Assembly: GCF_047795645.1 (NCBI RefSeq)
Contig: NZ_CP181045.1
Coordinates: 4,092,001 to 4,156,000, forward strand
From: Salipaludibacillus sp047795645
GTDB lineage: Bacteria > Bacillota > Bacilli > Bacillales > Salisediminibacteriaceae
DNA length: 64,000 bases
Direction of reading: 5' to 3'
This document shows, piece by piece, positions 44,381-50,979 of this stretch. Each line of letters begins with the position of its first letter. Position 1 is the first letter of the stretch. The notes under the pieces are model-generated. The model made no database searches, had not been told where the DNA came from, and worked only from the letters and a program-made list of their open reading frames with translations. Position numbers and translations under genes: made by a program.

Positions 44381-44407
44381 TTTATTGATAATGATAATCA
44401 TTGTCAA
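44379..44407 (-). promoter_or_regulatory. Fur box overlapping a sigma-A promoter
   Basis: 44387-44405 reads GATAATGATAATCATTGTC on the plus strand, 18 of 19 bases of the Fur consensus. On the minus strand TTGACA (44407-44402) and TAAAAT (44384-44379) flank it with exact 17-base spacing, so Fur binding would block RNA polymerase. Confidence 0.85.
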
Positions 44408-44545
44408 TTATATTTTTATATAGTGTTTGAGGAAACCTCGATAAATTAGGTTTATTTCTTACATTTATCGTTTTCCGCCAGAAGACTCCCTCTTCCATCG
44501 CGAGAAGGGCTTTTAGCCATGGCGGTTGGCGATAGCCAACAGACT

Positions 44546-44587
44546 CACCTCATGATATAATTAGAACATACGTTTGTAAATGAGGTG
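44546..44587 (+). promoter_or_regulatory. Inverted repeat hiding the tnpB ribosome binding site
   Basis: CACCTCAT (44546-44553) is complementary to ATGAGGTG (44580-44587), the tnpB ribosome binding site. A TATAAT hexamer (44556-44561) lies between them, so transcripts from this promoter would lack the left arm, while read-through transcripts would fold and be poorly translated. Confidence 0.5.
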
Positions 44588-44592
44588 ATGTC

Positions 44593-45765
44593 ATGTTAGT
44601 AAAAAAAGCGTTCAAATTTCGTATTTTTCCTAATCCGAAACAAGTCGAGCTCATTCATAAAACGCTCGGTTGTTCAAGATTCGTGTTCAATTTCTTCCTC
44701 AGTAAGCAGAAGCAAAAAGACGCTTACTGGTACATCGTCGAAGAAATGGTGCAAAACGGTCATCTCCCTTCAAATAACTGGAAAGGAGATTTTTTCAACA
44801 AATACGCGTCAGTTAAGGCGGTTCGCCAGTTAAAAGAGCATTATCCTTTTTTAAAAGAAGTGGATAGTATTTCCTTGCAAAAGTCCGTTGAAAACCTCGC
44901 TGATTCTTACCAAAGGTATTATAAAAAACAAACCAAAGCTCCTAAGTTTAAAAGTAAAAAGAACAAGATACAGTCCTATGTCACGAAGCACACCAATGGA
45001 AATATCGCTATTTTAGGTAAACACATCAAGTTGGCGAAGCTTGGTCTTGTTCGGTTTTCTAAAAGTCGTGACGTGGATGGGCGAATCATCAATGCGACCA
45101 TACGACGCAATCCAAGTGGTAAGTACTTTGTGTCAATCTTAGCTGAAACAGACGTCGTTGAGATGCCGAAGACAAACACCAGTACAGGCGTTGATCTAGG
45201 ACTAAAAGACTTCGCTATCCTTGCAGATGGAACAAGATATAGAAACCATCGTTATTTTAAGACGTTAGAACAAAAGGTAGCAAAGGCACAACAAGTTCTA
45301 TCAAGGCGAGTTATTGGTTCTAGCAACTGGAACAAGCAACGAATCAAGGTCGCTCGAATTCACGAAAAGATTGAAAATAAGCGGACAGATTTCTTGCATA
45401 AGACCTCGACGGATATCATCAAAAACCACGATATTATCGGAATGGAGAGTCTGCAAGTATCGAACATGATGAAAAATAAGAAAACAGCTCAATCAATCGC
45501 TGATGTATCTTGGTCTCAATTTAAGAGCCTGTTGAAATATAAAGCTAAATGGTACGGGAAGACGGTGGTGGAAGTGAGCAAAACCTTCCCTAGCTCACAA
45601 CGTTGTTCACGTTGCGGCTATAAAAACAAAGACGTTAAAGATCTGAATGTGCGTGAGTGGACGTGTGTTTGTGGCATGCATCACGACCGCGATATGAACG
45701 CAGGATTAAATCTCAAACATGAAGCTATAAGGCTTCTAACCGTCGGTGCGACGGGGATAGCCTAA
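44593..45765 (+). CDS. tnpB: TnpB-type RNA-guided nuclease (IS605 OrfB)
   Basis: 390 residues. N-terminal helix-turn-helix (AFKFRIFPNPKQVELIHKTLGCSRFVFN), RuvC residues Asp in GVDLGLKDFAI, Glu in IIGMESLQV and Asp in HHDRDMNAGLNL, and a zinc ribbon CSRCG...CVCG. All catalytic residues are intact, so it may be active. TnpB cleaves DNA guided by an omega RNA from the element's right end. AGGTG five bases before the ATG. Confidence 0.93.
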   Translation: MLVKKAFKFRIFPNPKQVELIHKTLGCSRFVFNFFLSKQKQKDAYWYIVEEMVQNGHLPSNNWKGDFFNKYASVKAVRQLKEHYPFLKEVDSISLQKSVENLADSYQRYYKKQTKAPKFKSKKNKIQSYVTKHTNGNIAILGKHIKLAKLGLVRFSKSRDVDGRIINATIRRNPSGKYFVSILAETDVVEMPKTNTSTGVDLGLKDFAILADGTRYRNHRYFKTLEQKVAKAQQVLSRRVIGSSNWNKQRIKVARIHEKIENKRTDFLHKTSTDIIKNHDIIGMESLQVSNMMKNKKTAQSIADVSWSQFKSLLKYKAKWYGKTVVEVSKTFPSSQRCSRCGYKNKDVKDLNVREWTCVCGMHHDRDMNAGLNLKHEAIRLLTVGATGIA

Positions 45766-45849
45766 TCAAAACTTTCGGTTACGAAGGTGTTCTTAGGAAT
45801 CCCCCACTTCAAACAGTTCGCAAGAGCAGTTAAGTGGCGGGTAGTTCAA
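45690..45849 (+). ncRNA. Predicted omega RNA scaffold at the tnpB right end
   Basis: By family rule the guide RNA overlaps the 3' end of tnpB and ends at the element boundary. Here the 3' coding end and the following hairpin-rich 85 bases (45804-45837 stem CCACTT/AAGTGG) would be the scaffold, and the guide would start at 45850. The 5' limit is a guess. Confidence 0.45.
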
Positions 45850-45918
45850 CAAATGATTTGTTTCAGCACCTTATAATAAACGCAATATCTAATGGAAAAT
45901 AATCTGAAATAATCACAA

Positions 45919-45968
45919 TTGACACAGAACCATTTGGTTGTATATAATCAACACGGAACCTGTTGGTT
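45919..45968 (+). promoter_or_regulatory. Promoter with two ArsR-type operators
   Basis: TTGACA (45919-45924) and TATAAT (45943-45948). The perfect palindrome AACCATTTGGTT (45928-45939) fills the spacer, and a second copy AACCTGTTGGTT (45957-45968) lies at the start point, 29 bases away centre to centre, i.e. on the same helix face. Likely autoregulatory site of the downstream ArsR protein. Confidence 0.65.
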
Positions 45969-45991
45969 TTATAATTTGAGGAGGTATTACT

Positions 45992-46417
45992 TTGGAAGAA
46001 AATTCATTACAGCAAATAGAGAAAAAAGTTGTTTTTAACGCTACAATTGATAAAGTTTGGAAGGCTATTTCAACGAGTGAAGGGCTGGAATCATGGTTTA
46101 TGCCTAACACGTTCAAACTTCAGGAAGGGCATGAATTTGAACTCGAGTCTCCTTTTGGACCATCACCATGTAAAGTGTTATCAGTTGAGGCGCCGAAACA
46201 ATTACAGTTCTCATGGGATCATAATGGCTGGATAGTTTCCTTCTACTTAACAGAAAAAGGCGCTCTAACTGAGTTCAACCTGATCCATAGCGGTTGGAAA
46301 GAAGCTGAGGCTGTTATTCCAAACACAGGAGAAACACAAGATGTTGTTAGAGATCGAATGAATAAAGGCTGGGATAGCCTTGTTAATACCGAATTAAGAT
46401 GGGTAGTTGAAAACTAG
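45992..46417 (+). CDS. SRPBCC/AHSA1-like domain protein
   Basis: 141 residues, starting with the AHSA1-type KKVVFNATIDKVWKAISTSEGLESWFMP and ending WDSLVNTELRWVVE. A hydrophobic-ligand-binding fold. TTG start about 8 bases after GAGGAGG. Paired with the ArsR gene that overlaps its stop codon by one base, a common arrangement in which the regulator controls both genes. Ligand unknown. Confidence 0.9.
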   Translation: MEENSLQQIEKKVVFNATIDKVWKAISTSEGLESWFMPNTFKLQEGHEFELESPFGPSPCKVLSVEAPKQLQFSWDHNGWIVSFYLTEKGALTEFNLIHSGWKEAEAVIPNTGETQDVVRDRMNKGWDSLVNTELRWVVEN

Positions 46418-46698
46418 TGTCGTCTACTTTAAAGCACGATGTGTTTCAGGCAATTGCCGATCCATCAAGACGAAAGATAATGCAATTGCTATCAGAAAAA
46501 AATCTTTCTATTAATGAAATAAGCGATCATTTTCCCATCTCGCGCACTGCTGTATCAAAACATTTGCGAATCCTTTCAGAAGCAGACTTGGTGAAAATTG
46601 AAAAGAGTGGCAGAGAAAAAATATACCATTTGCATGAAGAGCCGCTAGTTGAATTGAAAGAATTTCTCGCATCTTTTGCACATTTTCAAGGAAACTAA
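46417..46698 (+). CDS. ArsR-family transcriptional regulator
   Basis: 93 residues: winged helix typical of ArsR/SdpR-like repressors (DVFQAIADPSRRKIMQLLSEKNLSINEISDHFPISRTAVSKHL). No cysteine-based metal site is visible, so metals are unlikely effectors. The GTG start shares its G with the preceding TAG stop. Confidence 0.93.
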   Translation: MSSTLKHDVFQAIADPSRRKIMQLLSEKNLSINEISDHFPISRTAVSKHLRILSEADLVKIEKSGREKIYHLHEEPLVELKEFLASFAHFQGN

Positions 46699-46813
46699 TT
46701 AATACTGTTAGATGTTATGATAGTTCTATATTTATGGTTAGCACCTTTCTAATAAATGGTATCAACGATAAAATACTCAACTTATCGAACATTACTTAAG
46801 GAGGAAGAATGAC

Positions 46814-47380
46814 ATGTCATCACTACCTAAAATTCTAGAATTTAATAAAGCATTTGTTGAAAATGAAGACTTTGTTCAGTATAGAACGACGAAATTCCCT
46901 GACAAAAAAATGGTTATTCTTGCATGTATGGATACGAGGTTACTAGAATTGTTACCGAAGGCAATGAATATAAAAAATGGTGAAACAAAACTTATTAAAA
47001 ATGCAGGGGCGATCGTTTCGCACCCATTTGGTAGTATTATGCGCAGTATTCTAATTGCTGTGTATGAATTGGAAGCAGATGAAGTTTATGTTATAGGGCA
47101 TCACGATTGCGGTATGTTAAAACATAGTGCAACATCGCTTTTAGAAAAATCACAGGAGCGGGGCGTTTCTAGTGAAACAATAGAAATGTTAACTCATGCT
47201 GGAATTGATTTGGAAGCTTGGTTGAAAGGCTTTAGTACCGTAGAAGAAAGTGTAGAAAATAGTGTTGAAATGATTAAGAAACATCCATTGTTTTCATCAG
47301 AAATTCCCGTGCATGGACTGGTCATCGACCCTGGAACGGGTAAACTGGATGTTGTTGTAGATGGACTAAAAGATAGTTGA
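46814..47380 (+). CDS. Beta-class carbonic anhydrase
   Basis: 188 residues. Zinc ligands and catalytic pair are seen in ILACMDTRLLELLP (Cys, Asp-Arg) and VIGHHDCGML (His, Cys), with the NAGAIVSHPFGS segment. YtiB-type enzyme interconverting CO2 and bicarbonate. AAGGAGG precedes the ATG. Single gene with its own terminator. Confidence 0.92.
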   Translation: MSSLPKILEFNKAFVENEDFVQYRTTKFPDKKMVILACMDTRLLELLPKAMNIKNGETKLIKNAGAIVSHPFGSIMRSILIAVYELEADEVYVIGHHDCGMLKHSATSLLEKSQERGVSSETIEMLTHAGIDLEAWLKGFSTVEESVENSVEMIKKHPLFSSEIPVHGLVIDPGTGKLDVVVDGLKDS

Positions 47381-47476
47381 TGAATATAGAGTAGGTATCG
47401 TAACGGTTTTTGAATAAGCCCCCCTTAGGAAACGATCTTTTGGTCTCTTATAAAATAAAGATTCAAATTAAAAGCC

Positions 47477-47520
47477 AAAAGGACCTCTCCTTTGCTGATG
47501 AAGGTTCCTTTTGTTTTTTT
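47477..47520 (+). terminator. Terminator after carbonic anhydrase
   Basis: AAAAGGACC pairs with GGTTCCTTTT (one bulge), then GTTTTTTT. Confidence 0.75.
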
Positions 47521-47652
47521 TATTATAAGCTACCTATTTCAATAGCTATTAGCTGTCATTTTCTTGATCTTGCATAAGAACATGAGCCTGCTGTCATTAA
47601 ACCGCCAGCCCCTTAATAGATGTGACCCTTCTATTCTAAATCTGCTAGCTAA

Positions 47653-47719
47653 GGTCACAAGACGCCACCGCTTGTGCCCTTTCCATTCCAGAAAGACTCA
47701 CCAAGGGTACAAGATCACC
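47653..47719 (-). repeat. Isolated copy of the hairpin-repeat family
   Basis: On the minus strand it reads ...TGAGTCTTTCTGGAATGGAAAGGGCACAAG in two parts and then a loop and CTTGTGACC: same order of spacer, CACAAG, loop and CTTGTG as the 53-bp array near 58 kb. A partial second hairpin half (ATCTTGTACCC) precedes it. Confidence 0.6.
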
Positions 47720-47778
47720 TCTACCGTACATTTTGCCACCTGAAAGAATCAAGAAACATCGCTCCATAAGCAAAAAAA

Positions 47779-47806
47779 CTGTCACCAAAAAATATTTTGG
47801 TGACAG
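47779..47806 (-). terminator. thiW terminator
   Basis: CTGTCACCAAAA pairs with TTTTGGTGACAG; seven T residues follow on the minus strand. Confidence 0.9.
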
Positions 47807-47815
47807 CTGCTCTTG

Positions 47816-48298
47816 TTAAATTTTAAATTTTTCTTTTGGAATCCGAGCCAAAATGATCCAAGCTAATACAGCCCCGGAAGCACTGCTCACAAGAAAAGCA
47901 GGGATAAAGAACAGAGCTCCACCCCCGTGACCAAGAAAAAATTGAGCAAGGGGAACAGCTAGAAGTGATCCGATGAAACCTGTGCCAATGATTTCTCCAA
48001 TAACTGCTGAAGATTTCTTTTTACTCCAACGATAAATGAGACCGGCCAATAATGCTCCAGCCATCCCACCAGGAAAAGCTAAAATCGTGCCAAGGCCAAG
48101 TAAATTTCGTAACAATCCAATTGCAAAGGCAATGAGGATAGCTGGTCCAGGGCCTAATATCACTGCTGCGATAACATTTACTGCATGTTGGACAGGATAA
48201 GCCCTAGCGACACCTGCGGGGAACCAAATAAAGGTGGCACCGACAATCCCAATCGCAATCAGCATTGCCATCAAAGTTAATTTGTGTGTCCGATTCAT
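47816..48298 (-). CDS. thiW: Thiazole/thiamin-precursor ECF transporter S component ThiW
   Basis: 160 residues with five to six helices; GPGPAILIAFAIGLLRNLLGLGTILAFPGGMAGALL is typical of ThiW-like ECF S components, here seen in consecutive parts. It imports the thiazole moiety of thiamin using shared EcfAA'T modules encoded elsewhere. AAAGGAG precedes the ATG. Controlled by the TPP riboswitch directly upstream. Confidence 0.92.
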   Translation of the reverse strand: MNRTHKLTLMAMLIAIGIVGATFIWFPAGVARAYPVQHAVNVIAAVILGPGPAILIAFAIGLLRNLLGLGTILAFPGGMAGALLAGLIYRWSKKKSSAVIGEIIGTGFIGSLLAVPLAQFFLGHGGGALFFIPAFLVSSASGAVLAWIILARIPKEKFKI

Positions 48299-48352
48299 TT
48301 TTTTGCTCCTTTGATAGAACTAACATTCGCAAGAGGGATAAAGTAAAATAAA

Positions 48353-48388
48353 AGCCAAGCCCTCTCATAAAGATGAAAGAACCTGACT
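48353..48388 (-). terminator. Riboswitch-controlled terminator of thiW
   Basis: A 15-bp stem (several G-T wobbles) between the TPP aptamer and thiW, followed by TTTTATTTTA. Its upstream arm contains CAGGTTCTT, complementary to AAGAACCTG inside the aptamer, so aptamer folding and terminator formation can be linked. Confidence 0.7.
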
Positions 48389-48430
48389 TTGGTAACAGAA
48401 GTAGATGATTATAGAAACGGTTAAAGTTAT

Positions 48431-48525
48431 GCTACTTCCCTCCGCTGGTGTCAACCAGATCAGGTTCTTAGAGTTAAAAAGCTGTACACCTTTCTCTCAG
48501 CCCAATAAATGGGCACCCCCAGTAG
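48431..48525 (-). promoter_or_regulatory. TPP (THI-box) riboswitch
   Basis: The minus strand carries the conserved parts in order: GGGGGTGCCC, GGGCTGAGAG, AACCTGATCTGG and CCAGCGGAGGGAAG. Thiamin pyrophosphate binding would stop transcription before thiW. Confidence 0.95.
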
Positions 48526-48618
48526 TTCATATATATTTCTTTTGATTTTAACAGATTAAATTTCCTTGTCAACTAATCTTTCAAAAACAGTGTAGATAAA
48601 TAGATTTGAAACAAAAAA

Positions 48619-48652
48619 ATGAAACGCAAAACTTATTAAGTTTGCGTTTCAT
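48619..48652 (-). terminator. Terminator left behind a degraded sortase gene
   Basis: ATGAAACGCAAA with its complement around AACTT-type inner pairing; on the minus strand a run of seven T residues follows. It overlaps the end of the sortase remnant. Confidence 0.8.
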
Positions 48653-48758
48653 CGATCAATTCAGTGAAAAGAACTAGTCGTTCTCTGTGTGTTCCTTGAT
48701 CTCGATCGAATTCGCCAGTACAAGTAATGAGATTGACATTTCTTGAAGAACAAAGTAC
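48636..48758 (-). pseudogene. C-terminal remnant of a sortase
   Basis: Forty open codons between stops encode NVNLITCTGEFDRDQGTHRE and RLVLFTELIDETQT. LITCTG with the catalytic Cys, followed about 17 residues later by the catalytic Arg in RLV, is the class D/F sortase active-site end. The N-terminal 80% with the catalytic His is missing and an in-frame TAA lies just upstream. No LPXTG substrate gene is nearby. A non-functional relic that kept its terminator. Confidence 0.65.
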
Positions 48759-48989
48759 TTAATAAATGATAGTAATAAAATGACAGAATTCTACAATAGC
48801 GATAGTGATGAATGTATGAAATTGGCTCAAATGAATGATATATATTATATTTAACAAGTAGGAAACGTTCTATTCCCACATTGCTAATGATAGGTAATCT
48901 TACTTTCTTGCAGGAGATTATCTGGAGAGTGAAGAATAGGGAGTAAAGAATCGATTAATAGCGTAGTTTAATCAGAGGAGGGATTTACT

Positions 48990-49469
48990 GTGAAGATGAG
49001 GGGAATGAAAGAAAGATTAATAGTAGGTTTGGCGTGGGAAGGGACAATTGCAGAAGCGGAAAAAGGTGATATCCATAGAGTAATTGAAGATGTTAAAAAT
49101 CGTAGCGAGGAAATAGATGGGAAGATCAACGAGTCAGAATTAGTCTGCGTTTCAATTCATGATCGTCCGAATGGGTTCACCCACCATGTTGGTTGGGAAG
49201 TCGAAACAGGAATAAAGGTCCCAACTGGAATGGTAAGTTGCGTTTTGCCAGAAGGAACGTACTTCACTTTGATGCATCAAAAAGAAGAGAACATTGCAAA
49301 AACATATACAAACCTTAAACAAGAGATTCAAAACAAAGGGTTAACTCCTTTAAAACCTGAACAAGTCGATTCTTTTGATGAATTACCGATTAAAATAGAA
49401 TTGCATTCGGTTGAAAAAATATTGAAAGAAGAGCCGGAGTTCCAAATACACATTCCGGTAATCAAATGA
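48990..49469 (+). CDS. GyrI-like small-molecule-binding domain protein
   Basis: 159 residues with the AraC-effector/GyrI-like fold (HHVGWEVETGIKVPTGM, VLPEGTYFTLMHQ, and an IHIPV-type end). Stand-alone versions bind amphipathic compounds or act as hydrolases. GTG start about 8 bases after GAGGAGGG. Not linked to a regulator gene here. Confidence 0.8.
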   Translation: MKMRGMKERLIVGLAWEGTIAEAEKGDIHRVIEDVKNRSEEIDGKINESELVCVSIHDRPNGFTHHVGWEVETGIKVPTGMVSCVLPEGTYFTLMHQKEENIAKTYTNLKQEIQNKGLTPLKPEQVDSFDELPIKIELHSVEKILKEEPEFQIHIPVIK

Positions 49470-49529
49470 TGGGCAATAAAGCTTTCGTAAAAGAAAAATA
49501 GTTACTCATTGTCAAATAGTGAAAAACTA

Positions 49530-49558
49530 TTGCATGTTTTATGAAAATCAGCTACAAT
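49530..49558 (+). promoter_or_regulatory. Promoter of the methionine operon
   Basis: TTGCAT (49530-49535) and TACAAT (49553-49558) with 17-base spacing, about 40 bases before the SAM riboswitch. Confidence 0.6.
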
Positions 49559-49598
49559 TGGGAACAATCGTTCACAAATAAAAGAATATTCGGACAGG

Positions 49599-49705
49599 TT
49601 CTTATCATGAGAGGTGGAGGGAAAGGCCCTTTGATATCTCAGCAACCAGCCACACGTGTGGTCAGGTGCTAATTCCTGCAGGCTTTTAGCTTGCGCAGAT
49701 AAGAA
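49599..49705 (+). promoter_or_regulatory. SAM-I (S-box) riboswitch
   Basis: P1 arms TTCTTATC (49599-49606) and GATAAGAA (49698-49705) enclose the S-box core: ATGAGAGGTGGAGGGA, GGCCC, ATCTCAGCAACC, GTCAGGTGCTAATTCC and GCAG. S-adenosylmethionine binding turns off the downstream genes. Confidence 0.96.
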
Positions 49706-49734
49706 GAAGACGAGTTTAACACTTTACTAACAAC

Positions 49735-49766
49735 CTTCTTCTTATTTTATAAGAGGAAGTTTTTTT
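49735..49766 (+). terminator. S-box terminator
   Basis: CTTCTTCTTA pairs with TAAGAGGAAG followed by TTTTTTT. The left arm can instead pair with AAGAAGAAG at 49701-49709, the 3' side of P1, giving the antiterminator. Confidence 0.9.
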
Positions 49767-49851
49767 GTCTACATTCACATTATGATAAAATGAAAGCCAA
49801 TTTTTTATATTAATGAGAACAATTAATGGAAATAGAAAGGGGATAGTTTTG

Positions 49852-50979
49852 ATGAGTAAGTATCGAAAAGAGCTTGAAACAACACTTGTCCAAATAGGAA
49901 ACCGCAGTGAAACAGCTACAGGGGCGGTAAGTGCTCCTGTTTATTTTTCAACAGCTTATCGTCATGAAGGTATCGGCCAATCGACAGGGTTTGATTATTC
50001 TCGTACCGGTAATCCAACAAGACAAATACTTGAAGAGGCGATTGCGGAATTAGAAGGTGGTGACAGAGGTTTTGCCTGTTCATCTGGAATGGCAGCGATT
50101 CAAGTCGTTCTCTCGTTATTTCAAAGCGGTGATGAGCTTCTTTGTTCGAATGATTTATACGGAGGAACATACCGATTATTTGAAGAAGGGTGGCGTCGAT
50201 GGGGACTCTCCTTTCAATACGGAGATGCTCGTGATATTCAGTTCTTTAAAGATCGCATTTCTGAAAAAACAAAAGCGTTATATATAGAAACTCCGACAAA
50301 CCCGTTAATGCAAGAAGCAGATTTAAAAGCTTTTAGCAAATTAGCGAAAGAAAACAACCTTCTACTGATTGTTGATAATACGTTTTATACGCCACTCCTT
50401 CAGCGTCCGATAATTGAAGGAGCCGACATCGTCATTCACAGTGCTTCGAAATATTTATCGGGACACAACGATGTGATCGCAGGTCTTATCGTTTCAAAAG
50501 GACAAGAGTTATCAGATAAAGTTTTTTATTATTTTAATAGTATTGGACCGATCTTATCTCCATTAGATTCTTGGCTCGTAATGAGGGGAATGAAGACACT
50601 CTCGTTAAGAATGGAAAAGCACCAGGAAAATGCGCAGAAATTAGCAGAATTTTTAAAGGATCATTCTGCAGTCCTAGATGTAATTTATCCAGGCAGAGGT
50701 GGGATGCTCTCATTTCGGGTTCACGATGAAAATTGGGTCAATCCTTTTCTGCAAAAATTAAAGCTCGTCACCTTCGCGGAAAGTTTGGGAGGGGTAGAAA
50801 GTTTAATGACTTACCCAGCAACGCAAACACACGCAGATGTACCGGAAGAAGTGCGTGAAGAACTAGGTGTCTGTAACAGACTGTTACGCTTTTCTGTTGG
50901 GATTGAATCAGTAGAAGACATCATTAGTGATATAGATCAAGCTTTAAACCTTGCACGAGACTCGAACGGAGGAAAATAA
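49852..50979 (+). CDS. metI: Cystathionine gamma-synthase / O-acylhomoserine thiolyase
   Basis: 375-residue Cys/Met-metabolism PLP enzyme: FDYSRTGNPTRQILEEAIAELEGG, DLYGGTYRLFE, ETPTNPLM, and the PLP Lys in IHSASKYLSGHNDVIAG. Position before metC and the MetI-like sequence suggest condensation of an activated homoserine with cysteine. ATG at 49852 after AAAGGGGAT; the ATG at 49813 is not supported. First gene of the S-box operon. Confidence 0.92.
   Translation: MSKYRKELETTLVQIGNRSETATGAVSAPVYFSTAYRHEGIGQSTGFDYSRTGNPTRQILEEAIAELEGGDRGFACSSGMAAIQVVLSLFQSGDELLCSNDLYGGTYRLFEEGWRRWGLSFQYGDARDIQFFKDRISEKTKALYIETPTNPLMQEADLKAFSKLAKENNLLLIVDNTFYTPLLQRPIIEGADIVIHSASKYLSGHNDVIAGLIVSKGQELSDKVFYYFNSIGPILSPLDSWLVMRGMKTLSLRMEKHQENAQKLAEFLKDHSAVLDVIYPGRGGMLSFRVHDENWVNPFLQKLKLVTFAESLGGVESLMTYPATQTHADVPEEVREELGVCNRLLRFSVGIESVEDIISDIDQALNLARDSNGGK

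Larger units (their letters stand above)
44463..45849 (+). mobile_element. IS200/IS605-type element carrying only tnpB
   Basis: Solo tnpB element. The proposed ends are IS608-like: TTAC just outside the left end (44459-44462) and TCAA at the right end (45846-45849). The left end has subterminal palindromes (GTTGGC-GATA-GCCAAC at 44525-44540; CCGCCA/TGGCGG further out), and the right end has CCACTT...AAGTGG (45804-45837), as needed for single-strand transposition. No tnpA, so movement requires one in trans. Ends are inferred without an empty site. Confidence 0.6.
47381..47815. other. Intergenic region after carbonic anhydrase
   Basis: No gene. It holds a terminator (47477-47520), a single diverged copy of the hairpin-repeat family (47653-47719), and the thiW terminator (47779-47806). 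Confidence 0.6.

Noticed and set aside
48661..48879. 72-codon minus-strand frame
   Set aside because: Tyr/His/Ser-rich, no ribosome binding site, and it overlaps the recognisable sortase remnant in a different frame.
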